DNA from: Temnopleurus reevesii | Lineage: Eukaryota > Echinodermata > Echinoidea > Temnopleuroida > Temnopleuridae | Assembly: GCA_036244855.1 (NCBI GenBank) | Contig: BQKZ01007821.1 | Coordinates: 1 to 25,106 of the forward strand | DNA length: 25,106 bases | Reading direction: 5' to 3' | In this document: positions 8,917 through 18,872 of the stretch, in pieces | Layout: every line of letters begins with the position of its first letter | Position numbering within the stretch: the stretch's first letter is position 1 | Notes under the pieces: generated by a model | What the model was told of the DNA's origin: nothing | The model's input: the letters and a program-made list of their open reading frames with translations, nothing else | The model's database searches: none | Translations under genes and position numbers: made by a program

Positions 8917-9676
8917 GTAAGGGCATATTTGACTCTTGATTTTGTTTACCTTCCTTCAGTCATCTGTTAGAATAGATGGGTTTACTAAAAGATGCAAATT
9001 TCATGCATACTTTTATTACACAAAGGTCATTCTTTACAACCTTAAGCTTGCCTGAGGCTATCCTGACATAGGAGCAAGTAATATATGCAAACTGGACTCC
9101 AAGTATTGGAGTATTATTGTTATCAACTGGTTTAAGGAATACCCATAACTACGTTTGTTGGCAAGGAATGCACATAAATCTGAATATATTAGTAAATCCG
9201 CCCATTATCACTTTTGCGATTCACAATTATCATTTCCACATCAAATACATTTGTCATAAGTAGTTAAAGACAATGGCCCGTATTCCGATAGCAGGTTTTA
9301 ACTTAACCCAGATATAAACCATTGTTATTTAGACCCAGGCAATTCAAAAGTTAAACCAATGGTTTAAATGACAATGTCTTAGACCTGGATAAAGTTGAAC
9401 ATGACGTCATAGATTCCGTCAGTATTGCTGATTGTACGGATCCCCTTGAGTGGCAATCAATTTGAAAATTTATAACTTTGGAACGGGTTGTCGGATTTTG
9501 CTCAAATTTTCATAGCTTGTTCATCTGATTTTTCTTCATTCAATGAGAGCACGATAATTTCAGGGGTTGATTTAATGAAATGAAAACATGAAATACTTTG
9601 TAAAAAGTATTTTTAGTAGTAATAATTTCCAAAACTTTTCTCAATTGTATCCTATTTTCTTTTTTCCGAAATAAAG
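8917..9676 (+). other. Intron F-G, haplotype B version
   Basis: A 760-base intron, 290 bases longer than the haplotype A version and unrelated to it except near the splice sites. It contains the inverted-repeat element at about 9275-9415, listed separately. The acceptor is TTTTCTTTTTTCCGAAATAAAG. Nothing else is recognised. Confidence 0.75.
9275..9415. mobile_element. Inverted-repeat (MITE-like) element in the haplotype B intron
   Basis: Arms of about 39 bases at 9297-9335 and 9361-9399 are near-complementary. The left reads TTTAACTTAACCCAGATA... and the reverse complement of the right reads TTCAACTTTATCCAGGTC..., both then continuing with ATTGT.ATTTA. The loop is about 25 bases. The left flank CAATGGCCCGTATTCCGATA resembles ends of inverted-repeat elements common in marine invertebrate genomes. 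No target-site duplication was resolved. The element is absent from the haplotype A intron. Confidence 0.5.
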
Positions 9677-9829
9677 CTTGGAACGGCGGATAAATTAGCG
9701 ATGGATTTCGGAGGCAGCGACGAGACGTCAAGAGAGAACATGATCAAGAGTCAATATACCTCAAGATTATCAGAACTGAGAACGCATCAACAGATCTGTG
9801 ACAGCAAGGGGGTTAACTTCAGTGCAGAG
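9677..9829 (+). CDS. PPP1R21: PPP1R21 exon G, complete (haplotype B)
   Basis: The acceptor is ATAAAG at 9676 and the donor is GTATGT at 9830. It is 51 codons, phase 0 at both ends. The translation begins LGTADKLAMDFGGSDETSRE, continues NMIKSQYTSRLSEL and ends CDSKGVNFSAE. The human counterpart at about residues 661-695 is REDLIKNHYMARIVEL and ADSKSVHFYAE. This is the start of the conserved C-terminal coiled coil leading to the TTKRSYEDQ motif, whose exon(s) are not seen downstream. Its 3' half with donor is tandemly repeated in decayed form in the following intron. Confidence 0.93.
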
Positions 9830-10520
9830 GTATGTTCATATTGAATTGTTTTGTGGTGCTATATCAGGCTGAGGTTGAAGAAATGAGAACCTATTAAGAG
9901 ATCTTGGACAGTAAGGGGTTTGATGTCAGTGCTGAAGTATGGTCATGTTGTGTGTTTTATGTTGCTTTGTCAGGCTGAGGTCATGTTGTGTGTTCTTTTG
10001 GTGCCATGTTGGGTTGATGTTGAATATGATCAAGAGAATGTCAATATTATTATAATTGTTACCCCATCAGCAGATTTGTGACAGTAAACGTGTTAACTTC
10101 AGTGCAGAGGTATGTCCATTTGTATTGTAAATTTGATGCTATGTCAGGCTGAAGTTGAATTTGGTCAAGAGATACTGTGATAGTGGCAGAACAGAGAACC
10201 TGTTAAAACATCTGAGAGAGTATAGGGGTTCATTTCTGTGCTGAGGTATGCTTGGATTGTATTGTTATGTGGTGCTATGTCACATTATTATTGAATATGA
10301 ACAAGTGAAATTTCATGATTATCAGAAGTGAGAACAGATCAACAAATCTTTGACAGCAAGAGAGCTAACCTCATAGCTGAGGCATGTTGGTATTGTTTTT
10401 TCTTTGGTGCTATGTTTGGTTGATGTTGAATATGATCAAGAAGTATATTGAGATTATCAGCATTTAGAACCCATCAAAGTCTCTTATTGAAAAGGGGGTA
10501 ATTTCACTGTTGAAGTGTCA
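9830..10520 (+). repeat. Tandem array of decayed exon G 3'-ends with donors (haplotype B)
   Basis: After the true donor, five more units each carry a decayed match to exon G's 3' half (TCAGAACTGAGAAC...CAGATCTGTGACAGCAAG...AACTTCAGTGCAGAG) and its GTATG-type donor, then the same downstream intron words (GTGGTGCTATGTCAGGCTGAGGTTGAA). Donor-equivalent positions are 9830 (real), 9937, 10110, 10246, 10382 (GC instead of GT) and 10515, so unit length is mostly 133-173 bases. The third unit still reads HQQICDSK.VNFSAE in frame for about 18 codons with an intact GTATGT, but has a TAA just upstream. The others have stops or frameshifts. Confidence 0.9.
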
Positions 10521-10523
10521 TTG

Positions 10524-10817
10524 AATAGACCACTTTGTAATGTATTCAAACTTTATGCACGCTTATTTGTTAAACACACAATGACAAACTATTTGTTCAT
10601 CTGATACTAAATAATTGTATTTCAAAAGAAGGAATGTGGATAGCGTGCAATTGTTGCTAGGTTGGTCAAGCTCCAATGTTTGTCCAACCTAGCAAGGTTA
10701 GTTTATATTGCAAGCAGCATTCTGACTATTGTATTCTCATTCTTTTTACAGCTGAATACATAGTTTGTCTCAGGGCAAATGTGAATAAATTTGAATACAC
10801 TACAAAAGTGGTCTATT
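10524..10817. mobile_element. 294-base fold-back MITE-like element, haplotype B only
   Basis: The left end AATAGACCACTTTGTAATGT... matches the reverse complement of the right end (AATAGACCACTTTTGTAGTGT...) over about 37 bases, with weaker matching continuing inward (GACAAACTAT). At the centre is a perfect 12-base hairpin, TTGCTAGGTTGG (10654-10665) and CCAACCTAGCAA (10684-10695). Haplotype A lacks this segment at the corresponding point near 12,020. The target-site duplication is not clear; TA is possible. It is a non-autonomous DNA element by structure; no transposase is present. Confidence 0.7.
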
Positions 10818-11152
10818 ACTGTTTGGATTGTATTGGGACTTGTATTTTCATTTGTTCCTAATGTTTGATATTCTATGATGCTGTGTCAGGAATCATGATG
10901 AAAACAATAGTTAAAAGGTCTTGGAATCCTTCATTGAATATTGGCATCACCGCAGCAATTACAATTGTTTTCAATGCTTTGTGATCAACACTTTAATTGC
11001 AATGCCACTGCCAAACTCAAGGCTTCTTGAATTTGTTATTTAATTAGCTGAATTTGATTTGATGTTATGTACTGCTTTGGACATTTTGGTCATACTCACA
11101 AGGGGGAAAGTAAGACAAAAACCTGTTATTCATTCACATTTTTTTATGATCA
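10818..11152 (+). other. Intron segment, end of haplotype B contig
   Basis: Noncoding sequence that parallels about 12,020-12,290 of haplotype A, sharing for example TTTGTGAT.AACACT, CAATGCCACTGCCAAACTCA and GTACTGCTTTGGACATTT. No feature beyond this correspondence is seen. Confidence 0.75.
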
Positions 11153-11153
11153 N

Positions 11154-11228
11154 TATACCTCAAGATTATCAGAACTGAGAACGCATCAACAGATCTGTGA
11201 CAGCAAGGGGGTTAACTTCAGTGCAGAG
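11154..11228 (+). CDS. PPP1R21: PPP1R21 exon G, 3' part after gap (haplotype A)
   Basis: The last 25 codons of exon G (YTSRLSELRTHQQICDSKGV then NFSAE) start directly after the N at 11153 and end at donor GTATGT at 11229. They are identical to the corresponding bases of the complete copy. Together with 8131-8177 it forms the haplotype A exon, lacking about 31 bases at the junction. Confidence 0.88.
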
Positions 11229-12020
11229 GTATGTTCATATTGAACTGTTTTGTGGTGCTATGTCAGGCTGAGGTTGAATAACTGAGAACCTATTATCTTG
11301 GACAGTAAAGTGTTAAACGTCAGTGCTGAGGTATGGTCATGTGGTGTGTTTTATGTTGCTATTTCAGGCTGAGGTCTTGTTGCGTGTTCTTTCGGAGCCA
11401 TGTTGGGTTGATGTTGAATACGATCAAGAGAATGTCAAGATTATTATAATTGTTACCCCATCGGCAGATCTGTCATAGTAAAGGTGTTAACTTCAGTGCA
11501 GAGGTATCTCCATGTTGTATTGTTCTTTGATGTTATGTCAGGTTGAAGTTGAATTTGGTCGAAAGATATGTTGATAGTGGCAGAACTGAGAACCTGACAG
11601 AGTGAAAGTTTTAATTAGTATGCTGTGGTATGCTTGAATTGTTTTTTTTATGTGATGCTATGTCACATTATGATTGAACATGATCAAGTGACATTTCATC
11701 ATTATTATAAATGAGAATGCATCAACAGATATGTGATAGTAATGAGGTATGTTCATATTGTATTGTTCTGTGGTGCTATGTCAGGCTGAGGTTGAATTTG
11801 GTCAAGAGATATTTTGATCATGTCAGAACTGAGAACCTGTTCTGAGATCTGGGTTAGTAAAGGGGCTAACATCAAGTCTGAGGTATGGTCATGTGTGTTC
11901 TTCTGTTGCTATGTTGGGTTGATGTTGAATATGATCAAGAAATATGTTGAGATTATCAGTTCTTAGAACCCAGCAAAATCTCTTATTAAAATGCTTCATT
12001 TCAGTGCTGAGGTGTGATTA
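11229..12020 (+). repeat. Tandem array of decayed exon G 3'-ends with donors (haplotype A)
   Basis: The same array as at 9830, but with donor-equivalents at 11229 (real), 11331, 11504, 11628, 11747, 11883 and 12012. That is seven units against six, the extra one lying in the 11,700-11,760 part, which has TGAGAATGCATCAACAGATATGTGATAGTAATGAG. Each unit pairs a degenerate exon 3' end with a GTATG-type site and the recurrent GGTGCTATGTCAGGCTGAGGTTGAA. No unit other than the first is fully open. The haplotypes therefore differ in repeat number. Confidence 0.9.
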
Positions 12021-12359
12021 ATTTAGTTGTTTGGAATTCATTGCATCGTCAGTTGTTACTAATGTTTAATATTCTGTGGTGCTATGTCAGGAATCACAAT
12101 GAATATACTGCATTGTCAATGCATTTTCAATGCTTTGTGATAAACACTGAATAACAATGCCACTGCCAAACTCAAGGTTTCTTGTAATTTGTTAATTAAT
12201 TTGATGAATTTGATGTTATGTACTGCTTTGGACATTTAGGTCATACTCACAAGGGGAAAGGAAGATAAAAACATGTTATTCCTTCACAATTTTTTCTGTC
12301 ACAGAAAGGTCTGAAGACTCCAGATTTTCCTGAATTCACTGGTTTATTCCATTTCTAAC

Positions 12360-14900
12360 ATAGGTATAGCACAAGAGGATTACATTTAAGTACAAATGCC
12401 TCTTATGCTTCACATCTTTGCACAATGGAATGATCCAAAGTTATGATTTTCAAAGTTTGATTGTGAGACTGAAATTTATACCAGACTTTGCAAGATTTTG
12501 TTTTCAAGTTGAAAGGTCTTATGAATATACTATTTTTTATACTCAAATAACACTATAATGTGCTTCACACGCTTTTATAATGGAATGATACAAAGTTATA
12601 ATTATAAAAGAGTGATGTTGAGACTGAAATTTATACTAGACTTAGCAAGGTTTATTCCAAGTTCAAGTCTGATAAATACCATCTCTTATGCTTAAATAAC
12701 ATTTTTTTTTGACACCCTTGCATAATGGAACGATCCAAAGTTGCGATTATCAAAAAGTATTCTTAAGACTGTACTTAATCTAGGTCAAGAGCATTGAAAC
12801 AGGAAGAAAAGCAGGATGCAGGCAAAATATTATTCAACATAATCCTTTGGATAATTTGATGGTTTTCCCAGACTATATAAAGAGGATCACAAGATTATGT
12901 GGTTGTTGTATTATAATACCTTTCCTGTAATAAGGTCAACACAAGAGAAGGAAATGTGAATGTTATTTCAAACTGATGCATAGTGGAATGGTCCAAAGTT
13001 GTATTTACCAGACAATAATCTTGCGACTAAATTTTATGCACAATTTTTCACGAGACATTTGATATCCAATTTGAGATGTCTTTTGAATACCATTTGTTAC
13101 ATAGGTATAACAAAACAGAGATCTAAATCCCTCTAGTCTCACCTGATGTACAATGGAATCATCTGAGGTTATAATTACCAAACAATGATATTTCATCCAA
13201 TACATTGCAAGACTTGATTTTCATGCTGAAAAGTTTTGTTCAAATAAACTCAGAAGAAATTTATGCCTCTCGTGCTGTACCTCTTTTCGTAATGGAATCA
13301 TCCATTCTGAAACAGTGATCTTGAGATTGAAATTTGTCCTCTCAAGAGCCTTAACAGGAAGAAAAGCAGGATATAGTTAAAATAGCATTCAAAGTAATCA
13401 TCCAGATTATTTCATGGCTTCCCTTGACAAGGTGAGGAGGATTGAATTATAGATTATATGAGAGAGCTGTATAAAATGGAAGGATTCAAAATTATGATTA
13501 TCAATGAGCAATTTTGAAAACTGAAATTTATTCCAGATTTCAAGAGACTTTTGATTTTCAATCTGGAAAGTCTCCCCCTTTGGATATTGGAATCACCCCA
13601 ATTTGTGATTATCAAACATTGATCTTGAAGCAGGAACATATCCATACCTTCTTATTTTCTCTCAAAAGCCTCCAAACAGGAAGAAAAAGCAGGATATAGT
13701 CAAAATAGTATTCAAAGTAATCTTCAAGATTATTTCATGGCTTTTCCTGGACAAGGTGAGGAGGATTAAATTATAGATTTTGCAAGAAATCTATACGAAA
13801 TGGAATGATCCAAAGTTCTGATTAGCAATGAGCAATCTTGAAACTGAAATTTATTCCAGATTTCAAGAGACTTATGATTTTCAAGCTCGAGAGTCTTCCC
13901 TCTCTGCATAATGGACTTTATACTCATATTTGTGATTATCAAACAGTGATCTTGAGGCACAAGTCTATCCGCCACTTCTAATTCTTTTTAAAGCCTCCAA
14001 ACAGGAAAAAAAAACAGGATACAGTCAAAATAGCATTCAAAGTTCAATTCAATTCAATTCAATTCAAGACTTTATTTCAGACTCATCATCTAGATTATTT
14101 TATGACTTTTCCTGGACTACATGTGGGTTGGGAGGATCGAAAAGTGGAAGTGCAAGAGAGCTAAAAATGCCTCTTGTGCATTTCACCTATGCATAATGGA
14201 ATGATCCAAAGTTATTATCAGACAGTGTCTTTACAACCAAAATATTTCAAGATTTCAAGAGGCTTGAATTTCAAGCTAAAGAGTTTTCCAAAGGGACAGC
14301 ATATTAAAGATCTAAATTCCTCATAATGTGCATCACACCTATGCATAAAGGAATAACCCAAATTTGTGATTATCAAAAAGTGGTCTTGAGGCACAAATCT
14401 ATCCGCCACTTCTAATTATCTCAAGAGCCTTCAATCATGAAAAAAAATCAGGATAAAGACAAAACAGCATTGATTCAGAGTAATCATCTAGGTTATTTTA
14501 TGGCTTTTCCCAAGACTAAGTGAAGAAGATTATGAGACAAATAACCATATGGCCAAGGTTTGATGCTCGTAATGATCACGAACACTCTTTGTCTCTTGTC
14601 ACGATCCCTTTAGGTTAATTAATGATCATGTGTCCTTTGCTTAATGAGTGAATTGGCCTCTAAACAAACCCTTAAAGTAGGATGAGTCCCTCATCAAACA
14701 CTTTAATGAGACTTGTTTGGCATACCGAATCTTCTGTTATATAGCTCAGTTTGCACATTATATTTTGTCTGATATTCTGGAGGGGATTTTTTAGATGAAT
14801 GTAATACTCTATCATGGTCTAATGGAATAGTCCAAAATTTTCATGGAGAATCATGTCAAGGTGTAATTTTAATCTGAATCAAAAGAAGATTGAACACATA
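12360..14900 (+). repeat. Degenerate ~150-base tandem repeat array (about 12 units)
   Basis: The phrase AATGGAATGATCCAAAGTT.TGATTATCAAA and its variants recur at about 12424, 12579, 12724, 12982, 13152, 13291, 13475, 13588, 13799, 13910, 14195, 14347 and 14821. It is usually followed by CAGTGATCTTGAGACTGAAATTTAT and TTTCAAGACTTGATTTTCAAGCT. A second motif, CAGGAAGAAAAGCAGGATA.AG.CAAAATAGCATTCAAAG, occurs at about 12799, 13355, 13677, 14002 and 14434, so a higher-order repeat of roughly 320-550 bases overlies the basic one. A TTCAA microsatellite interrupts it at 14043-14066. The open frames that share MADR..PQDH.LIITN on the - strand are repeat products, not genes. Confidence 0.88.
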
Positions 14901-15039
14901 TATTCATAATTAAAGTGCATTTCCTAACTTTTTAATTTTTCCATACGTGGCCATTCATTATTTAACGTATAGCCCTTGAGATGCAGCAATATGTGGTCTA
15001 GTCATATCAATTTACACAATGTTCCGCAAAAAAGTTTCA
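14901..15039 (+). other. Spacer between tandem arrays
   Basis: Short A+T-rich noncoding sequence between the two arrays. No feature is seen. Confidence 0.6.
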
Positions 15040-16345
15040 CCTCATTCATGAATTGGACTGATGCTGTGCACTGTTTGAATGCCCTGCAGTGTGCCCTGTT
15101 TTCGGTTTATTCAAATTCTATAAATTGGGTCAAACCAGCAGGATGATCAATGTGAAAGGGTTCTTAATGCATCCAAATACTGTGGTGTATGTCCATGCAT
15201 AAATTCTTCTATAAATGCAAGTCTTTGATGTTTTTATTAAAAGCGTGAGCAATTAGAGCTTTCACTTATTGATACTTTCACAAAACATCTAGATATTTTT
15301 TTACCACGTTTTTTAATTAAATGTGAATAGGACTGATGTTGTTCATTGTTTGAATGGTTTTCCGTTGTTCCTTGTTTTCATAACTCTCAAACCTCCTCAT
15401 AAATTGGGTCAAACCAGCAGGAAGATCAATGTGAAAGGGTTCTGAAGGGGGGGGGGGTGTATTTATAAATCCATCCATGATTATCCGTTCTTTTTCATTT
15501 TTTCATTAGGATGATGAACCAGTAGAGTTTGTACTTGTTAAGGCCTAATTCTTTTATTTTAGAAGAACTGTAAATACAATATTCAATACAATATTTTCAC
15601 CACATTCATGAATATGACTGATGCTGTGCACTGTTTGAATACGCTGCAGTGGGCCTTGTCCTTAATACTCCTTTGAAACTCTATAAATTGGGTCAAACCA
15701 GCATGAGAAGAAATGTGAAATGGTTCTGTGAGCAGCCAACCACTGGGGGAGGGGGGTACATCTGTCTATTAAAGCATCTTCTGATGTTTTCAAATTTCAT
15801 AAAAAGGGTGAACAATTAGAGCAAGATATATCACCACATTTATGAATATGGAAGATGCTTTTCATAGTTTGAATTCACTGCAGTGTACCTTGTTTTCACT
15901 ACATTCAAAGTAATCTGTGAATTGGGTCAAACCAGCATGACAAGAAATGTGAAAGGGTTCTGTTAGCAGCCAACCACTGCGGGGTGTATATCCGTGCATT
16001 ATAACACATCTTTCAATGTTTTCTTTGAGGTGAACAATTAGAGCTTGCTTGTGGAGGCCTGATTCTGATATTATGGATAATTCCACCACATTCAGTTATT
16101 TTCACCATATTTGGAATATGACAGATTTGTTCAAAGAAATTCACTGTTGCGTGTCTTATTTTCACTACATTCAAAGTACACTAAAAATTGGGTCAAGCCA
16201 GCGTGATAAATGTGAAAGGGTTCCAAAAGCATCGAACCGCTGCGGGGTACATCCATGCATGATAAAAAAAGATGTTTTCATTAGAAGGGTGAATAATTGG
16301 GGCTCGTACGTTTCGAGGCCTGCTTCTTATATTATTCATGAAGAA
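15040..16345 (+). repeat. ~270-base tandem repeat array, five units
   Basis: AAATTGGGTCAAACCAGCA (with minor changes) occurs at 15122, 15401, 15685, 15919 and 16185, so the spacing is 234-284 bases. Each unit also contains GAATATGACTGATGCTGTGC, ACTGTTTGAAT.C.CTGCAGT, AATGTGAAAGGGTTCT, then CATCCATGCAT and GTGAACAATTAGAGCTTG. Units are perhaps 70-85% alike by eye. A G-run in the second unit (15447-15457) replaces part of the motif. No coding potential is seen; the open frames within it follow the repeat. A single related fragment, ATTGGGTCAAAAAGCATGACA, appears far away near 22756. Confidence 0.88.
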
Positions 16346-16689
16346 CATAAATGTTTCTAGGCCAGCATGTTATCGCGCATATTCATGTTGTGACCTCCAA
16401 TGAATCATACCTTCTCAATCTCTCTATCTCTCGTACCAGACCCGATCTCAATTATCTCCCTGGCTTTCCATGTTTGGTCGGTCAATCAATTACTTTAACC
16501 ATGTTTCTAGGCCTCTGGCCTGGATTAGGCAAGTGCGGAGACGTTCATGACCTAAATGTCTGCGCTTGCCATTGTCTGAAAGTACCCTGACTTTGCGCCG
16601 CTAGATGTTATAACAGATGTAGGTTAAATGGAGCAAGAGGAAATAGCATGTTCGAACATTATTAATGTTCTCTGCCCAGTCTGTCTGTA
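16346..16689 (+). other. Intron or 3' sequence, nothing recognised
   Basis: Noncoding sequence between the tandem array and the MITE at 16690. Short open frames are present but none resembles a known protein, and no splice-bounded conserved segment is seen. Confidence 0.6.
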
Positions 16690-16857
16690 AAAGCCACTGC
16701 ACACTACACGACTTTTAGTGTTAAGACCGTTTTTTTGCAAATACGGAAACACGCTATAATAAGCAATCTCACGCCAGAATACTTGATACTTGATACTTCA
16801 TTAATTATCAAGTATCGAGTACCTTGCCTCGAGACGTGTACTGTGCAGCGGCCTTAA
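16690..16857. mobile_element. 168-base MITE with 7-base target-site duplication
   Basis: The direct repeat GTCTGTA stands at 16683-16689 and 16858-16864. The ends are inverted repeats: left AAGCCACTGCACACTACACG, and the reverse complement of the right AAGGCCGCTGCACAGTACACG. An internal 11-base hairpin, GATACTTGATA (16785-16795) and TATCAAGTATC (16806-16816), has a 10-base loop. No open frame of useful size is present. It is a non-autonomous DNA transposon by structure. The 7-8 base duplication would fit a hAT-like or related family, but that is inference. Confidence 0.75.
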
Positions 16858-16864
16858 GTCTGTA

Positions 16865-18840
16865 TCTCTGTATTGATATTGATATATTTTGAAGTGCCAA
16901 GTAATATTGTTTATAAGATAAACTTTGATAAATTATCCAAATGTAGATCTATAGATTCGTAAAATGAAAATGAAAGACTTTGAAAATGAAAGACTACTAA
17001 GAGAGATTGGTTGAATGATTTAAAACCATTGACCTACATTTAACAAGTGGTGACATACTTTTACAGATCCTGTAGGGAGAAAATGGTTCAGAAATAAAGA
17101 CGATTTACATGAGAGAGATACTGTATAATTTGTTTTTTCACTAATTTTCTTAGTCTTAGTCATGTCAAAATTTCCACTCTTTATGATACACATGTGTACA
17201 AGCACTGTAAAAAAAAACACCATCACTCCAATGAATAGAATTGATCCAAAATCGTGAAAATACACTACAATATTGGCTTATTGGCATATTGGCAGCATCT
17301 GAATAGGAAATGGAAAGAACGAGAGCACGAGAGAGAGAGAGAGAGAGAGAAAGAGAGCGCAGAATATATGCAACCCAATTCTTGTTCATCGTTGACATCT
17401 GAGAAGAATATGGAACAATTTCTTTGATATTTCTCTATGAAATAAATTGGGACGGTTGAGGTTAATGCCTGATAGCTGCAGGCTCTATATCCCCGAAAAG
17501 TGAATCCGTGCCCCTCCCATTCACTCATTAGAAGCAATTCCCCAGTTCATATATATGCTGATGAACTAGATATGATCTTTGTATTGGAAAAGCATGCTCC
17601 CATTCCAAGTCTCTTAGTTCGGAAAGTATGTCGACCGATACCATGTTCAATTCTCCGTGACCTGTATATCATGTGACGTTTTTCGGTTATTGATCTTTTG
17701 GCATCATTTTGATACTGGTAGTATGCTCACCTGGAATTCAGGTTAGTATGAAGTTCAGGAGGCATTGGCCTGAGTCAATAAAATATCATAGCTGGCAATG
17801 AAATTGAGATAGAAGGGAATGATTTTGGTGTGAAGCCAAGTGGAGAATTTAATGATTAATGAATAATGAATGATGTTGTATAGTTTTCATTGCTTTGCGA
17901 AACAAAGTGATGTTATATTGATTTCATCAATTATTTCTTATTAAACCATTCAAATTTTGCAAATTGAGAAAGTCACAGAAAAATAGTACTTTGACAATAT
18001 GAATGGAATATTCAGCTATTCAGAGTATTTAGATTTTATTGACAATTTTAATAACAATCCAAAGGAACTAGAACAGTCCATTTTCATAATGGGTTTGTTG
18101 GTTTACAGAAGAGATCATTCCTTGCATATTTGCCCATAATAACATTCAAATTGGAATAGGAACAATCTATTTGAATTGTGGGTTTGTAAAGAAAAGACAA
18201 GCAAAAATAAATGTGTTATAAATGGAAATCATTGGTTAACTTGGCATTAAGATTGAAGTAATAAAGATCAATGATATAATAATAAGAATCATTTGAATGA
18301 GCGTGGGCGAAGTGTTTGTTTCCTCAGTCATTAATAAAGACCTTTTAATGAGGGTTTGTCTGTAGACATCTTTTTTATAGTGGCACTGGAAGGACAAGCT
18401 TTGACCTACAATACACACTTGTAAAACTGCCATGAGATTGAAGCTACAATGATTCATTGATCTACATTTTTTCTTCACAAACTGTTGATTTGGCTAAAAT
18501 GTGTTTCATCTCTAAAATAGAATGCATTTATCATTGCTTTAGTAGAACAGATTTCAGATCAATATGATATTGTTACTCCAAACCATACTGAGCCTTATAA
18601 ATACAAAGCACATTATTCCCTTCATATCGTACCATTTTGCAATGTCAGTCAGGAATTACTTTTTCAAAAATTGCGTCAGTCAGTCTGAAAAAAAACTTTT
18701 TAATGTACTTTTTTATTTTATATGTGATGTATAACAGCCCTGTATTAACGTCTGAATATGACTTTATAGCATATATTTCTCATGTTTTCCAATTATTTAC
18801 TGTGATTTTTTTTAGTCCGTTTTTGGTATCCAAACAATTT
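16865..18840 (+). other. Noncoding A+T-rich stretch with a (GA)n tract
   Basis: No coding exon is recognised. A (GA)n microsatellite lies at about 17329-17356. A weak direct repeat of about 100-base period (GAACA.TC.ATTT...GGGTTTGT) is seen near 18070-18195. Short open frames on both strands have no recognisable domains. This is presumably intron between exon G and the unseen last exon(s) of PPP1R21, or 3' flank. Confidence 0.6.
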
Positions 18841-18844
18841 TTTT

Positions 18845-18872
18845 GGGGGAGGGGGGGGGGGGGGGGGGGGGG
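18845..18872 (+). repeat. Poly-G tract (22-base run) with nearby (CT)n
   Basis: GGGGGA is followed by 22 consecutive G residues (18851-18872), with a (CT)n stretch at about 18910-18928. Such a run could form G-quadruplex structures and is prone to sequencing error, so its exact length should not be trusted. Confidence 0.97.

Larger units (their letters stand above)
8178..11153 (+). other. Alternative-haplotype contig wedged into the locus
   Basis: Single Ns at 8178 and 11153 bracket a block that starts by repeating 7147 onward and ends by matching the sequence near 12,290. The left flank stops at base 47 of exon G. The right flank restarts at base 79 of the same exon. The block contains the whole exon. 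Removing it would rejoin the flanks with only about 31 bases of exon G absent. The simplest reading is that the flanks are haplotype A and the block is haplotype B of the same locus, scaffolded end to end. A true tandem duplication is the alternative, but the coincidence of both breaks inside one exon with Ns argues against it. Confidence 0.85.

Noticed and set aside
13454..14409. Minus-strand open frames sharing MADR..PQDH.LIITN
   Set aside because: The similarity is explained by the ~150-base tandem repeat; there is no independent coding evidence.
12360..16345. Possible CRISPR-like array
   Set aside because: Repeats are long (150-270 bases), degenerate and without short constant repeats plus unique spacers, and the setting is an animal intron.
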